From Sphagnum compactum (lineage: Eukaryota; Bryophyta; Sphagnopsida; Sphagnales): 64,000 bases of DNA. The notes under the pieces are model-generated. The model was not told the DNA's origin. It made no database searches and saw nothing but the letters and a program-made list of their open reading frames with translations. The position numbers were made by a program, and so were the translations under genes. The stretch is taken from the NCBI GenBank assembly GCA_965153455.1, contig OZ234503.1, forward strand, positions 2,976,001-3,040,000, read 5' to 3'. This document shows positions 14,001 to 26,800 of this stretch, piece by piece; within the stretch, counting starts at the first letter, position 1, and each line of letters starts with the position of its first letter.

Positions 14001-15999
14001 AAAGAACATTTTCAAATTTTCTTTCATTGAAAAAATTTCACAAGGGGTTTGAGTTACTTCCTCCATTGTACACCCACGTCGCCCATTTGCAGTTTTGATT
14101 GATTTGTTACTTGGAATTGCTGAAATATTTTTGTTTGAAAGAAACATCATTTAGCAAGTTTTGGTTGATTAGGTATTAGTTCCATTTCTCCCTTCTTGTT
14201 GTGTTTTTTTGCAATTAAATTTGCCAAATGTACATCTAGAATTATGTGATACTTGTCAAAGGCATTATTGGATTCAACTAGCATTTTTTTTGGATGGATT
14301 TGCATCAATGAGTGAATTTTAAATTTAAATATGCCAAAAAAAAAAAAAACTTTTAGGGTTATAATTGTCAAATTATTTTTGAACTAAATAAAAATCATCA
14401 AATTTGTACATTAGATTTTGATAAGTAACAAGTGATATAAAAAGATAGTTAAAACCTTTTCCATTCATATCTTGACAACAATCAAATTTGATTAAATCTT
14501 CTTACATTATGCATAGATGATCACCATTTCAGCGCAACACACAAAATTGAATGAGAAACAAAAAAAAAAACACTAGATCACACACACAAAATCAAGCACA
14601 ACATCCAAAGTCTTTAAAATACGATCAAACTCATCTTCTAAATCAAAGAAAAGGCATGGTATGGATCGAGTGTTAGGGACAACAACTATATATTCCTACT
14701 CCTTCCAATTATTAATGGTCTTGATAGGTTTCAAAAATGGGCATGAGTGTTCAAGAAATTATTTTTCATCAAGATATTTTCCCTTTTTTACAAATTGGTG
14801 TAAATCGATTCTTTCTAATTCTTTTACTTAAAAACTTAACCCCTAAAAAAAAACTAGGCAATTTGACAAAGAATTTAGATATGTTTGTATATTGTATTAC
14901 AAACTATCTTGCACATGACTTTAGAATCAAGGGATACCAAAGTTTATCCCATTTGTGGGTGCATCACAATGTATGTAATTTGCACCTCGCAAGGTAGAAC
15001 AACAAACTTCACCAAATTGTCAACTTAGGAAAGTTACAAACACTTCAACTTCACAAATTGACATACATTAAATAGGAGCAACAAATTAAATTCTGCGATG
15101 GTTTCAATGTAGTTGTAACACAATGCCCAATAAGAAAAACATTTTTACTTTTTTTTTAAAAAAATTGTACTTGAACTAAGATTAACATTTCAAAAACAAT
15201 ATGTTTACACAATATTTTCAAAAGAAAAAACTGATCTGATGATTAGAATCTTCCCTTTCAACCAAAACATGTAACAAGGGTCGATTTTTTTTCAAATTGT
15301 TTTTTTGGAAGAAATAGATGCAAAAAAAAATAGCCTATGTGCAAGTTCTTCAAGCCAAATGTCATTTTTTTCCTTAGGGAGAAAAAAACAAAATGATAGT
15401 TTCAACCATGTTCCCCTATGGAGCAACTTTCCAAGGAGGAGGGGAGCAACTTTCCATAAGAAGAAATTTTTTCCTTGAAAAAGAAAGGACTAAGTTGCTT
15501 TGGGAAGCAACTTTTTAGAGAAGGAGGGGGACTAATTTGCGCAAGAAAACAACTTTGTAAGGGCGAAGAAGGGGACTAAGTTGCTTGAAAAGAAAATATA
15601 AAAAATACATTTGTCCAAATTAAACCTTCTTTATACCATTGAAAAGCTCTCTCTCAACGCATAAATATCAAAAGTGATCTTGCAATTTGAATTGAGGTTA
15701 TGAACTGAAGATTATGACCCCAAAATAAAAAAAAATTAATAATAAAATTTTCAAGTCCCCTTCTCACTTGAGAAAAGGGGGGGGACTAAGTTGCCCTTGG
15801 GAACAATGAAAGTTGAAAATGAATTTCTGAAATAACATTACCCATATGTTGAATTGAATCCCAACCATGTCCGAAGACGGTAGCTCAGATTCCCAAAAAA
15901 ATAGCAAAATTGGTCCAATTTGCACTAGAAGAACAAAATTCTGCCCCAAAAAAAAACACAAAGAAAAACTTTGTTTTGTCGAAAAACATGACAAAATTT
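11091..15999. other. AT-rich intergenic DNA, no gene seen
   Basis: No domain-bearing frame is visible. At 11448 the phrase TTAGAGCATCTCCAATGGTGG matches a terminal motif seen also at 48361, 19766 and 20897. At 11500-11640 two similar copies of a segment (TATGCCAAGAAAAAT) lie in tandem. Between 15400 and 15800 a loose motif GGGGACTAAGTTGC recurs about every 40-200 bp. The remainder consists of AT-rich unique-looking sequence. Confidence 0.5.
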
Positions 16000-16144
16000 G
16001 TCCCCAATTATCCCCATATCCGTCCCTTTGGGTTTCTTTGGTTGCCAATAATTGCTTTTGCTCTTTCTTCGTGGGGCTTCGCGAAAACTAGGAGTCGTGT
16101 TGTGTTCCTTCCGCCATCCCGAGAAGTTCCGTCACGAATTTCTG

Positions 16145-18177
16145 GTAAGGAATCTCTGCCCTTGTAAGAAAAGTCTTACAAGCGCCAAAAACACTCGTTC
16201 TGTGTTTGCTGCCTTTTTGTGTGTGCAGGAGACTGAGCACGGGAATGCCTGTTCCATAATTCGTAAGCTCGTTGCTCAGCTTGATCGTTAGGGTTTTTCA
16301 GGGGACAGAATAATGAATGTTCCACAGTATGCAAACTAGTCAATGTTCCCGACATTTGCTGTGGTGAAGCATTAGGGTTTATGTGGAGAAGAAACTCAGT
16401 ATGTTCTTGGAACCAGTGAGGGTATTTTAAGGTGAGGAATGCTTTCTTACTCATGTCCTGAGTGCTGAACTAGGTTTGCCTTGACTCCAAACAGGTATGT
16501 TGTCCCATCGATCTCCTCTAGGGTTTTGCAGGAGACAGAATAATGAATGTTCGCAGCATACAACTAGTCAATCTTCCCCACATTTACTGTGATGAAGTAT
16601 TAGGGTTTATGTGGAGAAGAAATTCAGTATATTCCTGCAGCCAGTGAGGCTAATGTACCTTGAGGAATCCTTTCTTACTCATGTCCTGACTGCTGAACTA
16701 GGGTGCTTTGAATCCAAACAGGTTGATGTTGTCCCATTTAATCTCCTCTCAGAATCTTGTAGAACAGGGTCTTTAATTGAAAAGTGAATTTGGAGGACTT
16801 GTGACTGCACTCCGTTGATTTTTTTGTTTTGTTTTGTCCATAGACACCTCATCAGCAGTGAGTTTTAGAGTGTGGGCGACCAACAGTGCTCCTATTTGTG
16901 TGGTAGGTCTCTTGTATCAGTGAGTGTACCAAATCCCAAGTTCCTAGTCTTAAACAATAGTCCACAATATGACTTGGATCTCCATACTTCCGGATTGTGG
17001 TTTGAGTTAGCCAACATTATGGCCGAGTCTTTCTGTGACTGCTGGTTTTGAGAGAAGTTTTGACCAAACATTCTTGTCATGTTAGTTTTTTTGTTTTATT
17101 GGAACTGGCTGAATCTTATTTTCAAATTGTTGTCATGCAGCTTTCTCTGCAATCTCATGCATGTATTTTCCAGTGGCTTTAGAAGATGTTCTGCATCCAG
17201 CTAGTCACCCTGGAGGCATATGGTTAAAGGATATGCTCAGAGTTGGGGATGCCCTGACCCTACCCGCTATGTAGGCTTCTGTATGCCTTAGGTATAGATG
17301 CTTGGTTGTACAGGGACAATCTAAAATGAAACAATGCCTACTCTCACAAGCTTGTTGCAGCTTGAATGAGAATACTACTCTTGAGCTATGTCTCTTGACT
17401 GTTATCCCACGTTCTGACTTTTCTCATTGCTACTGCAAATGCAATAGAAACAACAGAAACTCAGGACACAGATGTTTGTATTATAGTACTCCCAAAAATT
17501 TGAATAGTCATTGTATACTTATTTGCATGCACCATTGGGAGTGGATGGCAGAAGGTCATTGCTATATGTGCAAGGTGATGATCTGGCACTCTGTGAGTGA
17601 CTCTTCAAAAGGATATTGCCACACTCATTCTTTTTGTGTTTGTTTGGTTTTGCTGGAACTGACAGAACAGTTACTTTCAAATGGCTGTTATGGAGTTTTG
17701 TGTATCATCTCATAGATATGGTTAATGTATGAGATTGACTGCCACCCACTGCCAGGAGCTGATGAAGTCACTGGGGATTGTGATATCTGATTATGAACAT
17801 ACATGTTGTTGTTGGTGGTCACTGGACAAGTCTGGTGACTGTGGCTGTTGTGGAAACCACTCAGTTTTTTGAGTGTTGATTAGGGTTGGGTCTTCTCTTT
17901 TCCTGTTCCTGATATTCTTCTGGATCCAAGATCTCTAATAACCTTATCATTAGGCCATCTCTCAATTGTAATCAGGTTGTCTTAAACCATAAGTATGGAG
18001 AAGTTCTCAAAACTTGTGGACATATTTGCTGCCTTTTGATTCTATCATTCTTAATGAAGATTGCAGATGATTGCTTCTATGTGAGTCTTTACAAGCTAGT
18101 TTCATGGGCTGTTGATTGTAGCCTGGAAGTGAGAAGAGTACCAATAAGACTGGTATTCCTTGTTTTTTCTTGTGTAG
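16145..18177 (+). other. Probable 5'UTR intron region of gene 1
   Basis: A donor-like CTG|GTAAGG lies at 16145, and a strong acceptor with a pyrimidine tract (TTTTTTCTTGTGTAG) ends at 18177, 57 bp before the ATG of gene 1. The sequence upstream of 16145 is GC-richer than its surroundings and could be a first untranslated exon. Inside are further splice-like pairs, including the two exon-shaped tandem copies at 16291-16750, so the untranslated leader may be alternatively spliced. This is inference from splice motifs only. Confidence 0.45.
16291..16750 (+). repeat. 230-bp tandem duplication, each copy exon-shaped
   Basis: Copy A is 16291-16520 and copy B is 16521-16750, with clear similarity along the full length. 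Each starts with a pyrimidine-rich acceptor (GGGTTTTTCAG and GGGTTTTGCAG) and ends with CCAAACAG followed by GT (GTATGT in A, GTTGAT in B). This outlines putative exons 16302-16494 and 16532-16721. Both hold an upstream ATG in AATAATGAATGTT; it gives an 8-codon frame in A and a 34-codon frame in B. Confidence 0.8.
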
Positions 18178-18234
18178 AGACCATTTTTCACCCAAGACAA
18201 ACAATAGAGGCTAAAGAGGGAAAAAGAACACAAA

Positions 18235-18774
18235 ATGGGGGGATCTCCATCAAAGAAGATTGAGGAGGTCCTGCAGAATTCATCAGCATTTCATGCGGCA
18301 GTGGAAGCAAGCTTTGAGGACTGCATGGGCCTGGCCCAGCATACATTTCCAGGCCTCCAAGCATATCAACTTCTGGATGCCTCAAGTCGAGTGTATGTCA
18401 AAATGGCTTCAGATGAAGGTGATATAGCCTCTCGATACAAAGAGAGATTGCTCCCTCATCCTCCAACACAATTTGATGTTGATAAGGCTGTGCAGAAGGA
18501 GAGGCCTTTTGAAGGAGGCAGGAAGGCGCTGCCCCTTAAAGAATTCCATGCCTTTGCCATAACTTTGTTTAGAGACATGGGATTGAGTACTGCTTACCAT
18601 AGGCTCGCCCTGTATGTACCTATGGGTGGCATTGCTGTTCTCTGTGCACATGAGACGGTAAAGAGGCTCCCTATCATAGGTCCTGTTTACAGAGCTGCCG
18701 GTCCTCTCATGCCAACCCTGTTACTTGGATCAGTTTTAGGTGTTGTGGTATCTAAACAATTGAGTCCCAGTTGA
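18235..18774 (+). CDS. Gene 1: plant-specific 179-aa protein, predicted N-myristoylated
   Basis: The single open frame runs from ATG 18235 (context AACACAAAATGGGG) to TGA 18774. The N-terminus MGGSPSKK fits the N-myristoylation pattern (Gly2, Ser6), which suggests membrane attachment. Residues 9-60 are probably helical and include the phrase AQHTFPGLQAYQLLDASS. A basic/acidic middle part follows, then two hydrophobic stretches near residues 125-142 and 155-173. Codon content and base composition are richer in G+C than the flanks, and the frame is continuous, so it looks functional. From memory it resembles a plant family typified by Arabidopsis At1g64850, which is annotated as EF-hand-like. 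No canonical EF-hand loop (DxDxDG) is visible here, so I assign no calcium-binding role. The leader is probably spliced (acceptor ending at 18177). Confidence 0.85.
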   Translation: MGGSPSKKIEEVLQNSSAFHAAVEASFEDCMGLAQHTFPGLQAYQLLDASSRVYVKMASDEGDIASRYKERLLPHPPTQFDVDKAVQKERPFEGGRKALPLKEFHAFAITLFRDMGLSTAYHRLALYVPMGGIAVLCAHETVKRLPIIGPVYRAAGPLMPTLLLGSVLGVVVSKQLSPS

Positions 18775-19765
18775 ATGTCATGAACATTTGTAGAGCTTTT
18801 TCTGGATTGTATATTGTACTTCTAGCCTTCAACCTCACAAGAGCTTGTTACAAACCAGTATTATAAGCACCCTGCATTTACAGAGGAACCAAATTGTCAA
18901 ATGGATTAGTTTGTGTTAGTAGTGGGACCTGTTTTATATTGCCGATTGGGCTTCAGGACTTTGTGAAGTTAGTATGTAGTGCTCTTTACTTCACATACAA
19001 TCTGCAGAGTGCAACAGATTCATGCTTGCAGGATTAAGCTGCAAAAGGAGCAATTGTTTGGTGAATTGAAGAGCTTCAGATAGGTTAAGGATATCCACAG
19101 GCTCTATGTAGAAAATCATTATATCACTCTTGGTGTCAGAGGAGAACTCTCTGGTCCCACTTCCCTACTACTGCTATTTTCTAGAAGTTTCTGGACTGTA
19201 ACTGTTTTTCATTAGCCATAGTAGTTAGGATATTCACTGAATTGGTTATATGCACATAATGCATGCATTTAATTATCCTGGCTCTGTAGTCTTGTATTTA
19301 GGCTCTTGTCTTTTGGTGTTTGCTAGGTATGTAGATAGTAGCTAGGTTTCTGTAAACTGTTCACTCTAAAGATCTGCAAAACTATTGATGGTCAAGCCAC
19401 TGATGCCAATTGCCAAGCCACTAATGGGAAGTTAGGCTGGGACTAACAGCAAGCTGATGTCTACAAGACATCATGTCAGGGAAAAGAGGAATTTTGAGAG
19501 ACATTGTATATTTTTAGTTACACGGTTTCAGATTTAGATCAAAGAGAGAAGGGGGTTGTCCTACATATTGACTATTTCCGGCTACATGGAACAATGCTAC
19601 TTTATGAAAATACATCTTAGAATACAGGGCACAGCAGGGGTGATGCGACTTGGACAACAGTTGAACTAGTATGTCATTCTACTAGTGTGCCATTCACACC
19701 AATTTACTGGTCTATCAACTTAACATATGCACTGTACCAAGAGTGCACTTGATTAGTTTGCCATC
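18775..19765 (+). other. 3' flank of gene 1, probably including its 3'UTR
   Basis: The first few hundred bases after the stop are T-rich and TGT-rich (TTGTATATTGTAC), as plant 3'UTRs often are. No canonical AATAAA was noted close to the stop. No second gene is supported. Confidence 0.4.
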
Positions 19766-20897
19766 TAGAGTATCTCCACTGTGGTATAGTATCCAGGTCC
19801 GCAATGGCAACGTGTTGATGAGTTTCCCACCCAAACCCCTGTCTCACAAAATTTTAGCCAGCCTCATCATTGAGGCTCCCTGCTCTGGCAACAAGGTCCT
19901 CTGTGCTGCATCAACAAGAGCCCTGCTATCAGTGCGAGAGAGCTATTTTGTTTGCTTGCAGTTTTTGGCCTTTTGGGTTTGTTTCCTTGTTCAGCATTTT
20001 GTTTGTTTTTGTTCAAGAGCAATATGTGTGATGGAGGATTTGGTACACATACAATGATAGACCCTTCATTGAGTCCTTTCCATAGCTGTCTTCTGGACTG
20101 GCTGCTACTTCCACCTGGAGCAGAATCTTCTGGTCACAGCCTCTTGTCTGCCATCAAAAGTTGACAATGCCCTTGAAGACCTAAAAATGTCACCAGATTT
20201 CTGAACTCTCTTTCATTTCCATTGTTGAAGAATAACCCTTAGAATCTCAAGTGTGGCTGCAGTGGAGTTTTCAGCACCAACAATTTTTTCCCACTTATAT
20301 TTGTCTCTGGATGGGCGGAGGGGGACCACAGTGAGGAAAAACTCACCTAGAGTATGAAATGAGATGTAAAAACACAAAGCTAGCTTGAACTGTGGAAAAG
20401 ACTCATAGTGAAGCTCTTGGTGGCACGGTCTCATGTTGCCTGTTCACTGCAAGCTAATGCTTTCAAGATGAAGAAGACCAGCAAATCAACAACCACATGT
20501 TTCAAAAACTCGCAGTAACCCCAACAAACAGAGAAATGAACAACCCAAAAAAGCTTGCAAACAAAGCTTCACACAGACCAGAGGGGCAAAAAGAACCAGC
20601 AACAAATGGGTTCATGACTAGATCATCAAGACACAAGAAATCTCGAAATGAAAACAGAGTTGACAAAATCACAAAACAAAACAGAAGATGAAGAACAAAA
20701 AGAAAACCAGACCTGGAAACAATCCCCATATTTTTTTTCCCAAGGTTTTGGTGAGGATTCCGAGAGACAACTTAACAGGGCTGCATCACATGGTTATGGT
20801 GCAGCACCATAGCCCTTGACTGGTTTGCAACTGGCCAAATCCCCAGCAATTTTAGTTTTGCCGGGCGAATTTAACTATCTGCGGCGGAGATGCTCTA
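19766..20897. mobile_element. Possible non-autonomous DNA element with GAGCATCTCC termini
   Basis: The left end reads TAGAGTATCTCC and the right end, on the other strand, reads TAGAGCATCTCC, an inverted pair with one mismatch. The trinucleotide ATC flanks both sides, compatible with a 3-bp target duplication of the PIF/Harbinger type. The 1.1-kb interior holds no recognisable protein. The same terminal phrase occurs singly at 11450 and 48361. The pairing could be coincidental because the inverted match is short. Confidence 0.4.
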
Positions 20898-21284
20898 ATC
20901 TGTCAAGCAAGAAATGTTCCAGATCCCTGAAAATGCAGTGACAGTTAACACTAATTGGAAACCCAGCAGCTTAGGGCACCTTCACCTATTGAATAGGTGC
21001 ACCTTCAGCAAGGGCATTTAATGCTAATGGAAAGAGACCTTAGCAGCACCCCTAGCTGCACCTTCAGCTTGGGGATTCTATGCCAAAGCTCAAGGTCTGG
21101 TAACTCAATTCCAAGATGCCCTTACACATAAGTATGGCATGAAACAGAATAATTGAAGGAACATTCTGAGTCACACACATCCGTCCCTTATCTGCAGCAA
21201 GCCTTTCAACTGTATGCAGCATAACATATGCCCACTAAACACAGTCCCTGAGTTTTGGGAGGTTTTGAGGGGTACCGGTTTTAG

Positions 21285-22200
21285 CAGCACCGGTGTTGGG
21301 CAGTTTTCCCTTTTGTGAGAATCGATGGTTCCGGTTATCACAACCATTTTCAAGAACCTTCGAGGTTCTCATTAAAACAATTAAAAAAAAAGATTTTGAT
21401 AACCTTTAAGGGTTTCAGATTTTTGGAGAAAAAAATCCCACTGGTTTTCGGCCCTGCCAGTTCTCATAAAAATTAATAGCCCCGATTTTTCAACACCGGT
21501 TCTCACAAGCCGGTTTTCAAAAAAAAAAAAAATAATCCAATCTTTTTAATCATTTAATTTAATGTGAAAATTTAATTTAAAATTTAAAATTTTAATTATT
21601 TACTTGCAAAACATGAAACAAATGCAAAACTTTTTAAAAATTATTGAAATTTTCTTCTTGTTCGAATTCACCTTCAAATTCATGTAACTTTTCTTCTAAT
21701 TGTTCATCTATCTTCATAAACTCTACTAAATCATTAGAAGATTTACAACCAACTTTGACATCATTAGGCCAATTTTTGCTAACAAAAAATAATTTCTTTA
21801 AGTTTTTTAATTGTAAACGACATCTTCTAGGGTCGGTGAGCATTGCCAGCTAAAGAAAAAATTCTTTCTATTTTTATTTGTGATCCAACAATTCCTAACG
21901 TTTATCAAGCAAAAAAACCAACAGTGGAGAACATAAACCCATGTTTTCACCACCATTATAAAGAGCATTTGATTTTCTTAAGATCCATCTGAAATCTCTT
22001 AAAAATCAAGAGCTCTCTATTAACCAGTTCTGCCAATGGTTCACTTGTGCTAGCAATCATATCAAAAATATCCAAGTTATTATCTTCAAAGATCTGTGCT
22101 CTGTAGATTCAACATCATAATTTTTCAAAGGATGTAAGTGATGATACCATTTCAAAAGCATAGGTTGCAAAGACTGCAGATCGCACTCTTCTACAATAGA
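21285..22200 (-). pseudogene. Ac-like hAT transposase relic (C-terminal half)
   Basis: On the minus strand the sequence reads through the conserved hAT dimerisation region. RELLIFKRFQMD lies near 22020-21980 and VGSQIKIERIFSLAG near 21900-21845. After a one-base insertion at about 21845, TDPRRCRLQ, FFVSKNWPNDVKVGC follow within the open frame 21843-21634. At least four stop codons interrupt the first part. Two of them (TGA then TAA where family members have Arg-Gln) look like C-to-T changes. A hAT-like terminus, CGGTGTTGGGCAG on the plus strand at 21285, marks the likely 3' end of the element. The 5' end was not found. Confidence 0.75.
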
Positions 22201-22282
22201 ATGCTTACAACCAACAAATGAAGATACATGAATTTAACATCAATGAAAGCATGTTATAAACTTTTCTTTTTTCATATTTTTT

Positions 22283-22927
22283 TTAAAATGAAAGAAAAGA
22301 ATCAAGAATACCACAAACTTCTTTCTTAATGTTAGAAGCAAACAAAGACAATTCAAGAGTAATTGCAAAATCATCATCCATAAATTGGTTTATGTTCTGA
22401 ACAATTCCAACATTTTCCTTTAACTTGGAAATCATTGTGATGGCATTGTTTAGGGCATCATTAAGTAACCAATGATCTTTGGACTGGTTTAGAACACAAG
22501 CAATAACAATTGTAGACAAGCAATCAATAATTGTTTGACAAATATGCCAAATGATAATAGGGGGAACTCGGCTAGAAACACGAACAACTGTTTGTGAACT
22601 ATATAACGTAATACTATGGCCTTCCAAAAAATTTCTTTGGATAAATCCAAAGACATGCTTTGTCCAAATAGAGATCCAACACTGCTTAGCACATCCCAGG
22701 TTATCTTCCCTTTCAGCCAACCATGTTTCACTCCTGCAAGGCAAGGCAGCAGGATCCATACAATTGGGAGTTGCTCCCCTTCGAATCAGCAGATAGCAAA
22801 TGTTCCATACCACATGGCAGCAACCAGATCTTGTCCAAACATCCTCATGGTACAAAAGGATCTGACCTGCATTAGTGAAAAGGCAATCCAAATTTTGTAG
22901 TAAGAGATTACATGAACAGAGTAACAC
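22283..22927 (-). other. Unrecognised 214-codon open frame
   Basis: This frame is the longest uninterrupted one in the window, yet its translation (rich in Cys, Trp, Ile and Leu) matches no family I know. It lies just upstream, on the same strand, of the hAT relic at 21.3-22.2 kb and could be decayed transposase sequence or chance. Overlapping frames on both strands are also open (22489-22731 minus, 22616-22900 plus), which weakens a coding claim. Confidence 0.2.
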
Positions 22928-23829
22928 TTAAATAGTCTTTGAAGCTAAGAGGCAATTATAAGTACAATGAATCTCTACAATGCTTCAGCAAGTCCACTGG
23001 AGTACTGGAATGCAGTTTTCTCCAGTCGCAGCATGATAAACTAAATTCAACCATGCATGTACTGAAACAATTACCAAATGAAAGCTCGAGCAGAAAAAAT
23101 AGAGAACTTTTCAGACTCAGCAAAACAGGCCCAATCTGATTCAGATAGCATAAATTGGCAACCTGCATTACAATGAAGGCAGCTAGAAAACAGACCAAAA
23201 GGAAATCCAGTTGCAAACCTCAAAGACATACAAAGACGACTCAGGCAGCAGATGTTTGAAGGAGGCACCTTACAAACCAACAGAGAAAAGCACTGACAAT
23301 TTGAGCCGGCACAATAAATGAAAAAACAACCTGTATAATGATTTAGCCAAGAAAATTCCCCCAGTTTTCAAGCACCAGGTAGTCTATTATGTGGAGACTC
23401 TTCAGTATAGGCACACACCCAGCTACCAATCATAGCTGGAACAAGATGGAGATCATGACAAGGATTGAAAGTAACAAACATACAGGACAACCTCAATAAG
23501 TAAAGTAAAACATGTGAAACTAGAGACAAGCCAAAGAGAGTACAATGTATACCTTGAGACCTTTTGGAGTCACCCAGATACTCCTTAGCGCTCCACCTCT
23601 GTTCCCCACAAGGACAGAGCCCCAATCAAACAAATGGGCTGAAAATTCATCATAATGGAACAAAAAGTGAATGGGAATAGCTAACATCTGGGTGCAGGTA
23701 GACAAAGAAATTCTTAAGCTTCTCACAAGCACATTACCTACCACAGGACTTTAGTTTCAAGAATAAGCTTTGTGAGACCTCAAAAAAGTGCAAATAGAGC
23801 AAGGAAAATGAACTTGATGCTTGAGCATT
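22928..23829 (-). other. Downstream flank of the AP2 gene
   Basis: The stretch lies 3' of gene 2 and probably contains its 3'UTR. Short frames here have no recognisable domains. No mobile-element ends were noticed. Confidence 0.35.
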
Positions 23830-26800
23830 CTAACCTCCATCCGCCATAATATTCTCCTCTGGACCAACAATTGAGCTGTGAACGCCAGGCAGTTGCTGGT
23901 GAAGTGGCATGGCTGAGTCATCCTCAGAAACTATTTCAATCCCCAGCACAAGGGCTCTTTCCCCAACATCTTCTGAATCAATCTCTTCACAAAGTGGCAC
24001 CATCCAATTCATTGCACCAGGCAAAGGACCAGGTAAATCACACAGTACCAGATCCACAACATCCTTGACTAGTGGGAACACAGCACGACTCTTAGAAGCA
24101 TGTTTTGCCTTTGCTGTGACCGCTTTTTTGAAGGCATCTACATCAGAGTGGCTGTCTCCCATAGACTTGACAATTGGAAGGACCAGTTCTTGGTCCTTCC
24201 AATCGCAGAGAATTGGCTCATGATAACCAGGGGGATAAGCATAATGAACAGGAACTTTGCCAATAGCATGCAATGCTGCATCATATGCTCTCATTGTTTC
24301 ATCTTCTGATTCAAAACTTCCAAGCCAAATTCTTTGTTTCCACCCAGCTGGCCTAATTTCTGAGCGATATTTGCTATTTTGTTCACTAGGATAGCGGACT
24401 CCCTCCTTCTTTGTCTGTTTGGCTGCCACTTGACCAACAATTTGCACTTGTGCCTGAATTCCTTCATTGTTTCCATCCCTGCAGAGGAAGATTCAAAACT
24501 TGACAGGCATGACTTAGAAGCAGACAATAAGCATCAACGGCCTTCCAAAACCAAAGTACCATCCAGGTGAAATAGGACAATCAGACTGCAAATTTTTCTG
24601 AAACTCAAAACATTCTCCACCAACTAACATAGTCAAGGTTGCAAATCAAATAAATCCAACAGGTTCCATTGGATCAGTATGGCCAAACAGTTCTCATGGT
24701 CTCACTGAGACCCGAAAGAGTTGGCATAACATCAATCCCCAGATGGATGCTACATGACCTGAGATATGTCTGCAATATGACTTGCAGGAATGACACCATT
24801 CTGGAAAGATATCAGGTACACAATTAAAGTGCAATATGAAGCTTCCAAAACAAGCCCCTAGAGCTAACTTCATCCAAAATACTGTAAAAGTGGAACAGAA
24901 TTGGACCATAAGACACATAGAATAAAGCCTCCATTGGATGGCAGTACAGGGTTGAAGGACACATCTGACAGGACACTTCGGCAGATTGGAAAACATCATT
25001 AGACCCCCTTATTAGTGCTGTGTCAAAAGCACATTATGCTTATCAGGTCTTGCAGAACCCCGCCATGCTGCCTACACAGCTGGTTAGCCCTTAAACCTAA
25101 ATGCTCTTGATCAGATTTTGGTTTGACTTTCCTGCAGACGAGCACAGTGGAACATTTGTCTCAACAACTCTATTGTTTGGTGGTAGCAACACCAGAAACA
25201 AGTCCACTATCCAATACATCAGAACCCTTCCATTCTACAAGGGCATCATCAAACCCTAAGTAATGGGGAAACAAATTTACCATAAAGGCAACACTCAAAG
25301 CTAGAATTGAATATATCCAAAATAGCAAAGATATAACCACTAAGAATTGAGAAATCTCCATTCTCACAATTAATAAAAGGCAAAGCAAGGTTTTTTCATG
25401 AAGTCACAAAAAATTCCATATAAGGAAAGAAAAAACTGAGAACAAAGGACCATAAAATAAATACCAAACAAGGACAAAAACCAAAATAAACATGCTTGCA
25501 GTATGAACAACAGTGCCAGTCTCACACCTGTTCAGGAAATATCGACAGTAACATGTATGATAGTAACTTCTCTATCACAACTTCCCCACTGACTTCATCA
25601 GCTCCCTACAGTAGGTAAAGGCCAGTGCAAAAATTAACTCGTGTACTGAGATTCAGCAGCAAATCCAGAAGCAACAGGAAGACTCATTCATGGTACTAGC
25701 TAGCAACAAACAACACAAAGAGAAACACACAACAGAAGAGACTAAACACACAGAAAAGGACAACAGGGAAAAACATAGACCACGTGAGCTTACAAGAAGC
25801 TCCCCACTTACAAGACTCTATACAGAATCATTCGGAATACTCCAAATGCTGAAATTCCAAAACGAAGACTCTATGCAAAATCTTTAGAGGGTAGCCTTTA
25901 TTCTTTACAAGGAGAATAAGACTGACCATCTGAGAGACAAAAAAATCTTTAAACCTAAAAAGCCTCAAAAACCTGTAATATTGACAAGAGATAACTCCCA
26001 ACTGAGCAGTAATAGAGATATTGGAATGAACATGAGGCATACAAATCATGTCAATACCTGCATACTCTGGTTGAGGACGTTTATCAAAGATATCACAGGA
26101 TATACCTTGAGAATTTTGCTTCACAGCTAGATCCAAGAAGTTACAAGAGAAGCCTTTAGAAGTACAATTCGGCTCACAAGATGTTTTTGGGCATATGCCA
26201 CCACCAAAAGAGTCTTGGTCTAGGTATAACCACTAAAGCTCAAATCCAGCTTATCACGTGTAAGAAACAGCTAGAAAGAAAAACCTACACTCTGCCACAA
26301 CCCTGAGGCAACCTAACCACAGAAAACACAGACTGAGATACACAGCCATGAAGAAAACAAGTAAAAAGATGAGAGGGCTATAATACCAGGCACCTTGGCT
26401 TCTAATCAACCACGACAAGTTCATACAAATAGCTGAAATTCCATATCAAGTCAGAAATAGCTTGTAAAGAAATTGTCTGGTAGTCAGAACAAAAAACACA
26501 CAGAGGAAAGTCAGTGAGGCAACACGGACTCCAAGGCCATTGCATCTTGAGGGAAAAAAAAACCGGAAAACAGATCTCCCAATCAACATTCCTTGGTCGG
26601 ACATTTCGCCGTTGACTGCGAGATGTGTTTTCCGGCTTTCCGACACATGTTCTGACAGAGAAATAAACAATCCAAACCCTAAACCTAATAATCTGAACCA
26701 AAAATTTGATCGACAAAAATGTCGTGAAAGGTTACGGCATTCATGGCCGGAGCTCATCTCGATTCACATGTCTACCTTGAAGTACAACACAGAAATGCAA

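Noticed and set aside
18235-18774. EF-hand calcium-binding label for gene 1
   Set aside because: No loop with the required acidic spacing is visible. The resemblance to an EF-hand-annotated plant family is from memory only.
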